Below are positions 36,145-47,420 of a DNA stretch of 64,000 nucleotides, in pieces. The DNA is from Cenococcum geophilum 1.58. Taxonomy: Eukaryota > Ascomycota > Dothideomycetes > Gloniales > Gloniaceae. The DNA is taken from assembly GCA_001692895.1 (NCBI GenBank), contig KV748286.1, positions 62,001 through 126,000 of the forward strand. The letters run 5' to 3'. Every line of letters begins with the position of its first letter. Position 1 is the stretch's first letter. Under the pieces are notes generated by a model, which was given only the letters and a program-made list of their open reading frames with translations, did no database searches and was not told the DNA's origin. The translations under genes and the position numbers were made by a program.

Positions 36145-36976
36145 GATAACAAAATATCTTAATAAACTTTATAGTTAACTTACCTAGCAATAATAGGTTT
36201 ATAAATATTATAGTAGTTATTAACTATTTTATAAAAATGCGATATATAATTTCTATAGACTTAATTAATGTAATATTAGTAGCCGAATATTTTATTAAAT
36301 ATATCTTTAAGCTATACGGACTTCCTAACTTAAAAATATCTAACTATAAAAGCTAGTTCGTTTTAGACTTCTAATAAGCCCTATATAAATAATTAAGTAT
36401 ATAAATATAACTCTTAACTATATTTTATTTAGAAATAGATAGCTAGACTAAAATTGTAAATATAATTATAGAATAATACCTATAAATATACTACTCCTAC
36501 CTATAAGATGACTGGGAAAAGTAGCTGCCCTTAGTTAAGTTTACCGTAAATAATACAATAAATAAATTAATAGGCATAATGCTGTTTTATATAACCTACG
36601 GATAAGACCTCTAACTTATATTTAAACTATAATCTATAATTAAGCGGATTTAGTTAATTAACGTATATAACTTTACTAATTAAATAAAGTAGCTAACGGA
36701 ACTATTATAAAGCGAATTAATATACGCTTAAACGGTATAGGATTAGTATATAAATAAAAGATAAGCTTCCGCGTAGGACTTTAAAGAAAGTAATATAGTT
36801 TATCTAAATATACAAAACCTAAAAACTTAACGGCCCTTAAAGAAACTTAATTAGAAATTTATAGGCTTATACTAAATTTAAAAAAAACTAAGCCCGTATA
36901 CCTATAAGCTTAAATTACTATATAAACACAATAGTAGAAAGCTTGAAATTAAAAAGAATTTAAATTATATTATAAC
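36145..36976 (+). pseudogene. Gypsy-3 integrase core and C-terminus
   Basis: Continues the frame cut at 30103: INVISVAEYFIKYIFKLYGL, then a region where the family reads DRGSQF, ALYKQLSI, EIDSQTEIVNIIIEQYLQIY, YSYLQDDWEKQLPLVKFTVN. It ends near 36970 with a basic tail (RKLEIKKNLNYI). The integrase would have inserted the cDNA. Copia-A's 5' LTR begins a few bases on. Composition is very AT-rich compared with Copia-2 next to it. Confidence 0.9.
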
Positions 36977-36981
36977 GTTTA

Positions 36982-37254
36982 TATATAATTACAGCACCTA
37001 TCGTACTAACCACGTGCCTACGCGTTCGGTACGCCAGGTACGCGTTTACGCGTTCGGTGCACCAACCACCCACTTACGCGTCTAGCGCACTTATAGAGCA
37101 CTGACTAATTAGGGGGGAGGTCGCATTAGTATATAGACTACGTAGTCTGCTTTAATACAAGAGACAGTCACCACCATCCTAAAGAGCATACAATACTATA
37201 CGTATTTCGTGCCCTAGGATATAACTTACTTGTACTATTAAGTTAGTATAAATA
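36982..37254 (+). repeat. 5' LTR of Copia-A, 273 bp
   Basis: TATATAATTACAGCACC (TG mutated to TA) to GTATAAATA, partner of 19969-20241. GTTTA at 36977-36981 is its target duplication. It is followed by TTAATTAGTAAGCG, the candidate primer binding site. Confidence 0.92.
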
Positions 37255-37605
37255 TTAATTAGTAAGCGCGCATAGATTAGCAATTACTCGACACCCCCCC
37301 CCCAAGCGGTACTCGACAGCGACTACCCGTTTAAACTCCTAGTATAACCTACTAGAAGGTCGGAAGTTGGGGATTACGGACTTATCTCTAACTCTATATA
37401 CTTATTTAAGTCTTAGTATAGTTTACTAAAAGTTTATAAACGCGAATATAAACCTTTACGGAACCCCCTATCCTTAACCCCCTTAAACCTTAAACCTCTT
37501 CGGACCTTATAGAAACCCCTTACCCTTCTACAAACCGTTACGGACCCGTTAATCGCCTTTACGGACCACTATAAGACCTCTTCCACCCGCCACGTACTAT
37601 ATAGT
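37255..37605 (+). other. Copia-A leader
   Basis: Untranslated leader between the 5' LTR and gag. It has a poly-C run near 37291-37302 and Pro/Leu-type CCTTACGGACC repeats. No gene. Confidence 0.6.
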
Positions 37606-39770
37606 ATGGCAGATATCAACAAGCAAGTCAGCGAAGGTTAAAAGAAGTGGAGATAAGGAGTCGACGTTACGTCTATAAACGACGTTAACGACTATATTAG
37701 TTTTAAAATCCTTAAATACAAACACTTTAAGCTTATAAATAACGACCTATAAGAGCAATACTAGGAAGACTTTGCGGACTTTACGGAAGCTATTTTTAAG
37801 GCCTGCAACCCTATTACCATCTATAAACTATAAACCCTTTTACGTAACTAAGGTGTATAGGTTAAAAGGGACAAATAAGTTACTGTTATATAGTCTTTAT
37901 ATAATATAATACATAAGAAAGACCAAATAGAATAGACTAAAGAGGAAATCCTAGACTAGGTTAAAACCACTAAAGAACTCTTTACTTCTTCCAAACTTAA
38001 TAGAATTGCCAGCCTTATACTTAACCTACTTAACTAAATTTATCCTATAGACCTAAGCGGCTTTAAAGCTAACCTTACTGGCTAAAATATACCCTACTCT
38101 TAAGCTACGGACTATAATACCCCTGTAAACCAAAATACGGACCAAATTACCCCCATTATTTAAATCACAGATCCGTAAACTATATATCCGCAAGCTATAT
38201 ATCCGTAAGCCATATATCCGCAAACCATAGATTCGTAAGTTATAGATCCGCAACCCACTTAAGTAAAGACCTACGGCAAGGAGCTAGCTAACCTAGCTAA
38301 GCTCTATACCGACAAATTAAAGTACAGCAGTAAAAACGATAACTTTAACTTTAAACTGACCATCTTTACGGACCTTTGTTAGAAGGCCGATATTCCTAAA
38401 TAGGAGTTTAGCTAAGCCTACTCTACTATACTGCGCGGCCTAGCACTTAACCACTATTATACTAACCTCAAGAGCAATCCCCTTAGTGTTCCCTTTAATA
38501 AGCTATATAAAGCTACCCGTAACTACTTTAAAGGACCGGAATATAAGCGTAATATCCTTACCTAATAGAATGCGACTAAGCTACGGACTGTAATTAATAA
38601 GAATACTAAAAAATCGACTACAGAGTACCTGTAAATTCTTATTAAAGACCTCCAGCACCTATAGCACGGCCTTAATACTAAACTTTGAATAGACGACTTC
38701 CTGTATAATAAACTTATTACGGCTTACTAGAAAGTAGAGCCTTATAAGTACGCCTACTATAAGCCTATAAATACCTTAGCTGGCCTTATTAATGATCTAT
38801 GTTTCTCTATTATAATATACAAAGTCTTAAACCTACTAGGCAGCACTTAAGCCTTTATTACGGATATTTAATATCCGTAAATAGACTTAGACATCTACTT
38901 TACGGACCGCCGCTACCGCTAGCAGCACCCATACCGACTAAGTCCTACCTATAACCCCCGTAGCAACCCCTATATAAAAATATACCCCCATAGACAAACT
39001 AGCCAGAAGTGCTTTGTGTGCGGCAAAAAAGGATATTAGTTTATAAGGTATACCTAGGAAGAACGTAATAAGTTTAGGAAGAGACTTAATAACTAAATTA
39101 ACTAGTTTATCTTAGAATACAAAGGAAAGGAAGTAGAGGAGCCTCCTAATAAGTTAATAGAAGCCCTTATAATTGACTTTAACTTAAAGGCTTAGGAATA
39201 GGAGACCTTAGAGACATTCCTAACCGCTTTTAAACCTTTTACGAATAGCTAAGCCTTTAATATTACGACCGTATTAGCCGACCGCTCCTTTATACACTTA
39301 ATTACACCCAAAAACCAATCTATAAGTATACCTGCTAGACCTGTTACAGACGTTACGGACTATAAACAGGACCTATTTATATATATTACTATAAAACGTT
39401 ATACCCCTAAGGAATTCTACGGCGTTATAATTAACACAGGTGCCTTTAAGAAGTCTACCGTAGGCTATGGATAATACCTTATATATAAGGCCACTATAGA
39501 TAATAATACGGATATTGATATTACGTAAACTAGAGCCATAAACGTCTAGTTTAGCATTAGCTTAACCGTATTAATTAGATTAGTTGTAGTTAAGACTCTA
39601 ATTAGCCTAGTTGACTTCCACGTAGTAAAAGCGGACACCCCTTTTCTACTCTGCCTTATGGATATAGACAGGCTACAGGTCTACTACAATAACGTCATAG
39701 ACACTCTAATTGGCCCTATAATTGCCCTAGGAAGCAAGTATATTACCTAGCTAATTATACAACAATTTAG
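37606..39770 (+). pseudogene. Copia-A gag and protease region (first half of a split element)
   Basis: ATG at 37606 gives MADINKQVSEGQKKW (one stop read as Gln). Gag goes on through NDYISFKILKYKHFKLIN, a repeat-like run of IYPQAIYP units near 38165-38245, then ELANLAKLYTDKLKYSSKND and FNFKLTIFTDLC, and a zinc knuckle reading KCFVCGKKGYQFIRYTQEER near 39008-39065 (one Cys to Tyr). The protease region has GVIINTGAFKKSTVGYGQYL and DTPFLLCLMDIDRLQVYYNN. The frame stops dead at 39770 after LIIQQF, exactly where the 20666-23501 half begins. It is not a separate truncated element. Confidence 0.92.
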
Positions 39771-40430
39771 ATAGTGCAGTTTGCTAGGGTATAGATACAG
39801 TAGCTAGTTAGGGTATTATAGGGGTAGGTATTTACGTTCTAGGTGTTGTAGCCATAGCTATAGGCTAAATTACAAGCGTTGGAGGTAGTGGGGGTAGTTA
39901 ATAGTTTATAGGCGTCGGCACCGTATGGGAAGGTAGTAGGCTATAAGAGGGGGTTATAGGAACTAAAGAGGCTATAACTAATGGGGGTATAGCTTAATTT
40001 AATATTAGAGCTGTTTATATAGAGTTAAGTTATTCTTGTAATGCTACTGTAATTATAGGGCTAATTTCCTTAAGAGCTCCTGTAATTTCCTTATCTGTCT
40101 ATTTATAAGGTTCTTCCTTTTAGAGGAGGTCAAATAGTGCTTCTAAGATTAAATATTTATTATTGTGCCTTCCCATATACACTCCCCTCTTAAGTAGATA
40201 AGTGCGTAATTTTACTCTTATGTTAATTCGTATGCGTCTAAAATCCTTAATGGTGAAGCCTTTAAATTCCTCCTTAAATACTGTCTATAATGTATAGTCT
40301 GTGAAGTTCTCCTGTATATGTACGTAGACCTTTATTTCTACGTATTCTCCTAATTTATCTTTCGTGGTATTTGCTGTGTCGATCCCGTCCCCGTGCCTTA
40401 AGATCTTCTCGGCCTATTTGGAATCTATTT
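39771..40430 (-). pseudogene. Copia-B gag N-terminus (first part of a split element)
   Basis: Minus-strand sequence matching the gag start of Copia-C (54600-55013), including the region complementary to CTCCTGTAATTTCCTTATCT and a Pro/Ala-rich linker. It ends at the inversion breakpoint and continues at 23502 on the plus strand. The start codon is not preserved clearly; by comparison with Copia-C it lies near 40430. Confidence 0.85.
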
Positions 40431-40732
40431 TTAGAAGGGAGGTCTATAGGTTTAAGGTTAAGGTTAAGGTCGAGGTTAGAGTTAAGGTTAAGGTTTATAT
40501 ACGTTTCTACAGCCGTAGGGCCTGTAGAATGGTTCTTAGCAAGACTGCTATTCTCTTAGCGATCTATTATATTAGCTGTAAAGCTAGTATAAATTCTCTT
40601 AAGCGTAAGTAAAAGTTGTAGTCTTCTCCTTTAATAAAATAGATAAGAACTAGGCGATTATGAACTGTTTCTAGTACTACTTCTTAAGCGCTAGCTATTG
40701 CGTATTTCCTAATCTGTACGTCTACTAATTAG
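40431..40732 (-). other. Copia-B leader
   Basis: Leader between gag and the 5' LTR with a short GGTTAA-type repeat at about 40449-40500. CTAATTAGTAGACG, read on the minus strand just inside the LTR, is the candidate primer binding site. Confidence 0.6.
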
Positions 40733-40903
40733 TGTTAGTATACTCGCATTATTAACGTGTACGAATATCACTGTGTTGCGATACGTATGCGGTGTTGAAG
40801 TTGGTAGTTATTATTGTCTAGAAGTAAGGGGTTGCTCTAAGGTCAGGTTAGCTAGCCTCGCTTCGTGGTCTCATGACCACATCACATGACTAACGTTCCG
40901 ACA
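40733..40903 (-). repeat. 5' LTR of Copia-B, 171 bp
   Basis: Minus strand TGTCGGAACGTTAG to TACTAACA. Outer flank TATAT at 40904-40908 is the complement of ATATA at 28536-28540. Confidence 0.93.
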
Positions 40904-42109
40904 TATATATAGTAATAAATATATTAAGGAATTTATAGAGCGTATTATTAATATATTACTAAAACGTACTAAGACCGTTTTTTACACTAAATAGCATTAC
41001 TAGGTATTTAAAGAGTCCCTATTATATACGAAAGGCTATATACTTTTTATCTCCCTTATAGACGCGAATTTAATTAAAAGCGGCAACTATATTAAGCTTT
41101 ATAAAATATTATACCTTTACTAAGCGGTTAAGCGTCTCTTAAAGTAGGGGGATTAGATATTAGTTTTAAATCATAATTACGTTTAAAGCTTAATAATTAA
41201 TATAGAATCTTAAGCCTCCTTCTAGCTTTTTAATAAATAGTATAGATAAGGTGAATAGAGATTAACTCGGGTAAATAAATCCTTTTTCTAGATGCTTATT
41301 ACGGTATTATTATATTATAAGCAGTTCTTCTTATAATATACTATATAGCAGACTAAAATTAGGTATTATACTAGGCTTAAGTTCTATCTTAAAATTATAC
41401 TTATCTTAGTATAGGGGTAGTTAGTTTATAAATTATTTTTTAAACTCGTTAATTAGATTATAGTACTCTTTAAGTATAAGAGGTTAAGGGCTAATATATT
41501 ATTTTAGTTCTAATGCCTTCTTAATATCTTCTATTATTATAGTAAAGATTTTATTATTTTGTTTTTTTGCTAACAAAATAAAGGGTGCGGCTTATATTAT
41601 ATAAAATTTAAAGGTTTTAATATAGCTTCTTTACATTCTTTACCTCGGTTAATAGTTATAGTTTTATTATTTTAGTTTAAGGTTTATAGTAAAGGTAATT
41701 TATATTATATTAAGTTTAAATAGTCGTATATATATTTATAGAGTAAGTGGTATTTTAAGTAATAACTTTAGTAGTAGGTTATATGGAATTTTAGTATTTC
41801 TTCAACCCAGCTAATTAAAGGGTTATATTATTTTAGCTATCTATATTTAAGTATTACTTTATAAAACTTTAAGGGTATTATAAATAGGGAAATATATTTA
41901 AGGTATTTACTTATTCGCATTTTTATAAGAGTGTAATATATTAGTTTACTATATATTAAGGGTTTACTATTAAAGGCTTATAGGCCTTAAGGCTTATTAA
42001 GTTTCTTTAAGTTTAAGTATTAAGTTTTTACGTAGTTTGTATTAATAAAGCCTATATTAGTAGCTCCGCTATTTATTAGGATTTATACTTCCTTCTATTT
42101 TCTAAGTAT
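40904..42109 (-). pseudogene. Gypsy-3 protease and reverse transcriptase N-terminal part
   Basis: Read on the minus strand from about 42105: LRKWKEVQILINSGATNIG (active-site Asp changed to Asn, stops read as Trp and Gln), FINTNYVK, then protease and linker. Reverse transcriptase starts near 41150 with IVAAFNQIRVYKGDKKYIAF and GLFKYLVM, then INNTLYKFLNIFITIYI up to 40904, which joins to 28536. It lies outside the inverted segment, hence the orientation opposite to the rest of Gypsy-3. The gag should lie to the right but is not recognised. Confidence 0.88.
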
Positions 42110-42114
42110 TTAAT

Positions 42115-42344
42115 TATTGGTATAATATTCTGCAATATTCAGCATATTGCGGCGACATTGCCACAATATGCCGCATATTGCCGTTCTGCCGTCCTACCCT
42201 ACTGTTGGCTCGACCACCACTAGCGCCTTGGCGATTGGCCCTATATACACTCCCCCTTTTTGTAGAATAGAACCTTAAGAATCCAACTACACACCGCACT
42301 GCACGTATATTACGTCTATTGCACTGTGTTAATGTATCCCGACA
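42115..42344 (-). repeat. Solo LTR of a second unplaced family, 230 bp
   Basis: Minus strand TGTCGGGATACATTAACAC to ATACCAATA, flanked by TTAAT at 42110-42114 and 42345-42349. It contains a TAGCGCCTTGGCG stretch like the 3' module of the Copia elements. No internal sequence in the window. Confidence 0.82.
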
Positions 42345-44469
42345 TTAATTTTACTAAGTATATTAAGGGAGTTATTTTATTGCGTGGGAAACTATATTAG
42401 GAAATAGAGGCTTCCTTTACGGGCAAGGCGCCCTCGCTTATTAACCCCGGCTAAGCTAAGACTGCCCCTTAACCTTAACTATAAAAGGCCATTTCTCTTA
42501 CTGCTTTTCCTCTTATCCTCTATCTTTCCTTTCTTCTAACGCTGCGCCTCCTCCTCTTCTTGCTGCTAATCCCTAGCACGGTCGCATTAAGGCATTTCTG
42601 CCGTCCCTTTAACGCTAATACGTATACAAGTCCAGCCCACTTATTGCTTTATTCCCCTATATCTTAAACTAATAATTAATATAGTTAACTGCGGCCTTTC
42701 CAATGAGCGAGTTTCTATTCTACGGTAATATATAAATGGTTTTAGCCTCTTTTCCTAATTCCCGCCTCTAGAGCTAATGGCTTTAATTTTTATTAAGCTC
42801 TTTTAGCGCCGCCTCTATCCGCTAAGCGCGTCCATATCCTTATAATTCTATTCTCTCTCTTATATACACCCTCTCTTCTTTCGCCTTTTAGATAGCGCTA
42901 GTCCGCAACCGTCCTATAGGAAGGGGGTTAGGGAAATTCCGTAGTTACCAGCCGCGTTAGCACTATTATCTTATTTAACTCTGCCGCATATTTCCTTTTA
43001 AGGTAGGGAGGGATAGGTGTGCCGTATCTGCCCCCTTAAGGGCTTAAGCAAGCTTACATTGCACTTATTTTAGCTAATTTACGCGCTATTTTCTTACCTA
43101 GGATATGCTATTAGTTAAATAGCCCGCTTTAGCGTTTGCCGATAGCTAAAGCTACCTATATTATAGCTAGTATGCCTATTAGGCTACCTAGCGGAAAAGT
43201 AACTAGATATTACCGATTTAAGCAACTACCCTATATAGGGCTGTATTAGGTATTATTTAAACGGATATTACACGGAGTGTTGCCTAGGTGGCTATATATG
43301 CCTACCTAGCGGTATAGTTACATTACTACAGATATTTTAGAGACACCGTTTAATCTACTAGTTTAGGGCTAAGGGGCTATTAGCTCTACCTAACTATTTA
43401 GTAATAGAGTAGTAAAGGATTAATAATCCGGCCTTCTAAGCTATAGGGCTATAGTAGGAACCACCTAGATTAAAATTAGAAGGTTATAGCTTTTAGGCGC
43501 ATAATAGATCTACAGCACTACGGTATAACTATAAAGGAATCTCTAACACTAGCTAGCCACGTTAGGAGGGCGAGCATTATATAACACCTTATATAGTACC
43601 CTATACAGTCCTTTACCTAGCGCATTTATACATCTATATACAATTACCGTATAAGTAGCAGGCGTATCCGTTACTAGGCGGCTAGTATTAGAAAACCCCG
43701 CCCGCTACTAATAATAATACTACCTCCTTCTGTTATAGATAGCTCGTAACGCGCACGCATAAGCGGGGCTTTATATCCTATTAATATAAGCGGCGCAGAA
43801 GATTAGCTGGATTGGCATTATCGGGAAGTAAATAGACATATTAGCACTACCCTTTATTAAGGAATAAGGGTAGAGAATTTAAGCCACCAACCTCCTAATA
43901 AGGGGCTAGATGTAATAGCTGTATTAGAGCTAAATATACTAGCTTAGACAGGCGGATATGGTTTAATCGCAATTTGCTAAGGGTGTTAATTAGGTATTAG
44001 GAATTTAAGCCCTTACAAACCTTTATACCCTATAAACGGTAATTAACCCTAGTCTATGCCGGAGGTATATGCATTAAATGCTTTAATTTAATAAGAAACC
44101 TAGGTAAGGGGTAAAGGGTAAGAGGCAATAGGCGAGTGCTAGCGGCGAAGAGAGGACTAATATGCACTTAAAAAGACCTTTAATTCCCCTTTAAAGCTTT
44201 TAAAAGCTATAAAACAATGGCAACTCTAATAATAACAACGTTAGCACTACCTTAGTCTTTATTTCGTATTCCTTCTAAAATTTTGCTTAATAAGAACAAT
44301 TTCTACACTAGTCCCCCTAGAAAATTAATAGCTTCGTCTTAGCACTATGCAATTACAGCCCTTAAGAAAAGCGCGAGTAGTAAGCCTAAAAGGAGGAGTA
44401 GGGGAGTACCTCTTTTCCTCCTAAAAAGTTAAGAAGCATTGCAAGCTTAAGTACTTAACGGTATATTAT
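42345..44469. other. Decayed sequence without a recognisable gene
   Basis: About 2.1 kb. A TATAAAAGG at 42480-42488 followed by a 60-bp CT-rich stretch is a promoter-like layout on the plus strand. After that I see only stop-rich sequence. It may hold the promoter and 5' part of the Myb-type remnant, or an unrecognised LTR. Confidence 0.4.
42480..42560 (+). promoter_or_regulatory. TATA box with CT-rich start region
   Basis: TATAAAAGG then repeated CTCTTACTGCTTTTCCTCTT-like pyrimidine sequence, the typical core promoter of fungal genes and of LTRs. Which of the two it served is not clear. Confidence 0.3.
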
Positions 44470-46197
44470 TCCACCTAGGGCCTTAATTTAGATATTCCGT
44501 CTAATAAAGCGCCTATAGACCCTACTTATAATTATAAGAAAGCTAATAATAAGTATTATAAGGATAATAAGGAAGATTTCTATAGGGATGGAAATAACAG
44601 TTAAGTTTCTAGACGAAGTAATTAAGGTAATTATCCTAGTAATTACCCTACTACTCTCCCTCTTTCCCTAGCAGTTTTAAATATATAGTTTTAATAACTA
44701 GTAGCAAATCTAATAGTTATTAAAGACGATATAGCTAATTTAGACTTAGAAACTAAGGGTAATAAAGCTAGTAACGCTAACGATAAAGCTAACAAAGCCG
44801 ATAATCGACTAATACCTTATGGATTAAGTATACGCTTCCCCTTTTAATTTACAATAGCATTATTTAATAATTAGTAGATAACGGGAATAATAGTAGTGGT
44901 AAGGGTAATAAAGATAATAAAGAGCTACCTTTGTTAGAAGCGCTAGAAGAGGAGGTACGCGCACCTATATATAATCGTACTACACCCTTAACGCTAGACG
45001 GCAATTAAACGGATAATTCAGCTAAGGGGCGTCGTATTGGAACTGCTCCGCAGTTTAGGCAAGAGCTTAGAATATTAGTAGCTACTGGTTAAAAGTCTTT
45101 AAAAGCTAAGAAGTTAAAAAAAATAAAGGTCCAATCAGCTTAATTAACTAGGTAGCATTAATTATATCTCTAATACTTCCGTTAATAAGAGTAGCAAGAG
45201 CGTATAACCTAGGAAGCAATAAAGGTTACCTGCTTCTTAAAGGACCACGCCTTCTAGCTCTTTTACCCTTAGCCTTAATAACGGTAACGGTATTAAGGAG
45301 CGAGTGGTCTCTACTACGCGGCCTACTAGCCCCTCCCCCCGGCACTATATATCTCCTTATAATACTAAACCACTAGAATATAGGGCTAATAATAGTTATA
45401 ATTATATTCTAGATAATCTTGTAAACGGCTTAACTAAAGAAAGCGATAATAAGGATAGTAAGAATATTATAGATAAAGGTAAGGCCGGGAACTATAGCGA
45501 CGGAAGTAATAATAGTAATAATACGGATAATAACGACTCTAGGGACGGTAATAGTAGTAATAGCGACGAGGATAATAAGGCCTGTGGGTGTATAGGGCGA
45601 TAAGGATTACTAACCCCTATTACTAGTTAATTAAAGGCAAAGTATACTACGAAGCATTATTTCCAGCGGTCTTACTATTCCCCTTTAATTTTATCCACGC
45701 ATATGTCCGACTAAAGCACTGCGCTTACTAGCAATTATTATAAGCGGGTTACATCCCCTATATATAATTACCTCCGTACCTAAAAACTGCTACTAAGCAC
45801 CGCCTTTAGCTCTAACTCTAATAAAGCAATACTAGGAGCCGCCTTAAATGCTAATTTAGAAGAAATTTTAATCTAAGCAGCTTTTAGGCGCTAGAAAGAC
45901 GGGTCGTATATACTAAATATCCTTCCTTAACAATTCCCTTTACTTTTTAACCTAGTTAAGTAGCCCTAGGAGCTAAAGCCCTAAGGGCTAAAGTCTAGAA
46001 TAAAATTTACTAAAGAGGAAGACATACTACTTACTAACCTAAAAGGGAAACAAAATCTTCTATAGGACTAGATTAAAGATAGCTTTTTAATAAGAAGTCT
46101 TAGATTACTATAGGGGCATTACTATTTAAAATTAAAGGCTTAGCCTATTATGCAGAAGAAATAGGGGCAGCCTACTAGGTGGAAGAATCGGTGGTAA
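44470..46197 (+). pseudogene. Remnant of a Ser/Asn-rich protein with C-terminal Myb/SANT-like domain
   Basis: A continuous plus-strand frame with only TAA/TAG stops. It has a low-complexity N-terminal part (GLNLDIPSNKAPIDPTYNY; KASNANDKANKADNRLIP), then a 100-codon stop-free stretch at 45304-45603 rich in Asn, Ser and Asp, then AFRRWKDGSYILNILP. The last 60 residues (46003-46197) read KFTKEEDILLTNLKGKQNLL, IKDSF, RSL, GHYYLKLKA. That is the spacing of a Myb/SANT helix-turn-helix repeat, with conserved acidic start, buried aromatic and hydrophobic positions. Double stop TAATAG at the end. It could be a host transcription-factor-like gene or a transposon-borne Myb protein. Function not assigned. 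Confidence 0.55.
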
Positions 46198-46204
46198 TAG
46201 TGCT

Positions 46205-47420
46205 ATTCTTTTTAGCCTAAAGTTTTATTTCTAGCTTAAGTTCTATTTATAGCGTATCTCATAATTTCTAGATTAATAAACTTAGTCCCTATGTAACCTA
46301 ATAGGCCAGTAACCAGAATTTAAAAATTGCTATTAAAGAAGCCGTAGTTTAAGGCCGGAGGCGTAATATCTGCCTAAAACATTAACCAACTAAGGCCCGT
46401 TTTTAGAAGCGTAAACGTCATTGTTTTTGTCAGGGCCACTTAAGGTATTCTTTATAAATTCAAGCATCTAGTTATTAAAGAAAGTCCACTATAGGGAAAT
46501 AAATATACATTGCATAGCTAGATTAGTACGTATATCCCATCTATTAGCATATAATTCTTAATGGCTTTAAGGACTTCTTTATACCGCCTATCCTTTTTAT
46601 AACTAATAAACGCGAAACTGTATCTTAGTAACCACCTATTTCTTTTAGCCTTATCTAACGCACGCGTAATAACTACCTTTGGTAATAGATACTAGACTAT
46701 CCTTATCTCCTCTTTACCCTTATTTATTTTAGTCTATACTATATATACAGAATAATGCTAGCGCTTTAGAGAATTATTATAAGATCTATCTACTACTTTA
46801 TTAAGTATAAACACCGGCCTATCTTTATCCTTAGAAATTCCCGTTAGTATTTACTCGCTAGTAGGGCTATAGATTATATTAATATACTTTAGGAGTTTAG
46901 GATCGTCCAATGACTAGTGGACGATCTTTATACCACGACGTCTATATCCTAATACCGCTTTAAGCCCAAATGTTTAACAATTATTAAGATAAAGTTTTGC
47001 CGTTTTAAGAAACTTGTTAACAAAATCCTTATAGCGGTTAGTTTTCTTCTACAAGAATATAAACTAGTTACTTATATAAACTTTTAGATACTTAAATGCT
47101 CTAGCTAAACTAAAAACGGTTAGCTAAAGGACGTAGTCCCCGACTGGTAAGGGTGCGCTTAGTTCCTCCTTAAAGTGGCCTTAAGTAAGCTTATCCTCTA
47201 CTCTAGAGTATATAGAGGGGGTTTTAATATCACCAGGGTAAGTTAGGTCCTTATTAGCATTCGCAGAAAAAGGAAAGGGCTAGCTCGGCGTGCTAATACT
47301 AAAGGAGTTGCCGTCGCTCTAATACCGCTAGGAGAGTTAAGCTTAGGAGGCATCGGCCTCTTGTTAATACCTACCAAAGGGCAAGAAAGATGGGGCTAAA
47401 CGCTTATCATTATATCATCC
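46205..47420 (-). pseudogene. Possible decayed gene, convergent with the Myb-type remnant, unidentified
   Basis: Minus-strand frame readable from about 47420: DLTYPGDIKTPSIYSRVEDK, LPVGDYVLQLTVFSLARAFK, YKDFVNKFLKTAKLYLNN, KYINIIYSPTSEQILTGISK, DKDRPVFILNKVVDRSYNNS, YLLPKVVITRALDKAKRN, LLRYSFAFISYKKDRRYKEV. Stops are only TAA/TAG. It ends next to the stop of the Myb-type remnant. I recognise no family. Because RIP makes any frame look Gln/Trp-interrupted, coding status is uncertain. Confidence 0.35.

Noticed and set aside
40449-40500. Telomere-like GGTTAA repeats
   Set aside because: Short, imperfect, inside the Copia-B leader and not TTAGGG; no sign of a chromosome end.
45304-45603. A small gene starting at 45304
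   Set aside because: The first codon is GTG and the same frame is open before and after apart from RIP-type stops; it is part of the Myb-type remnant.
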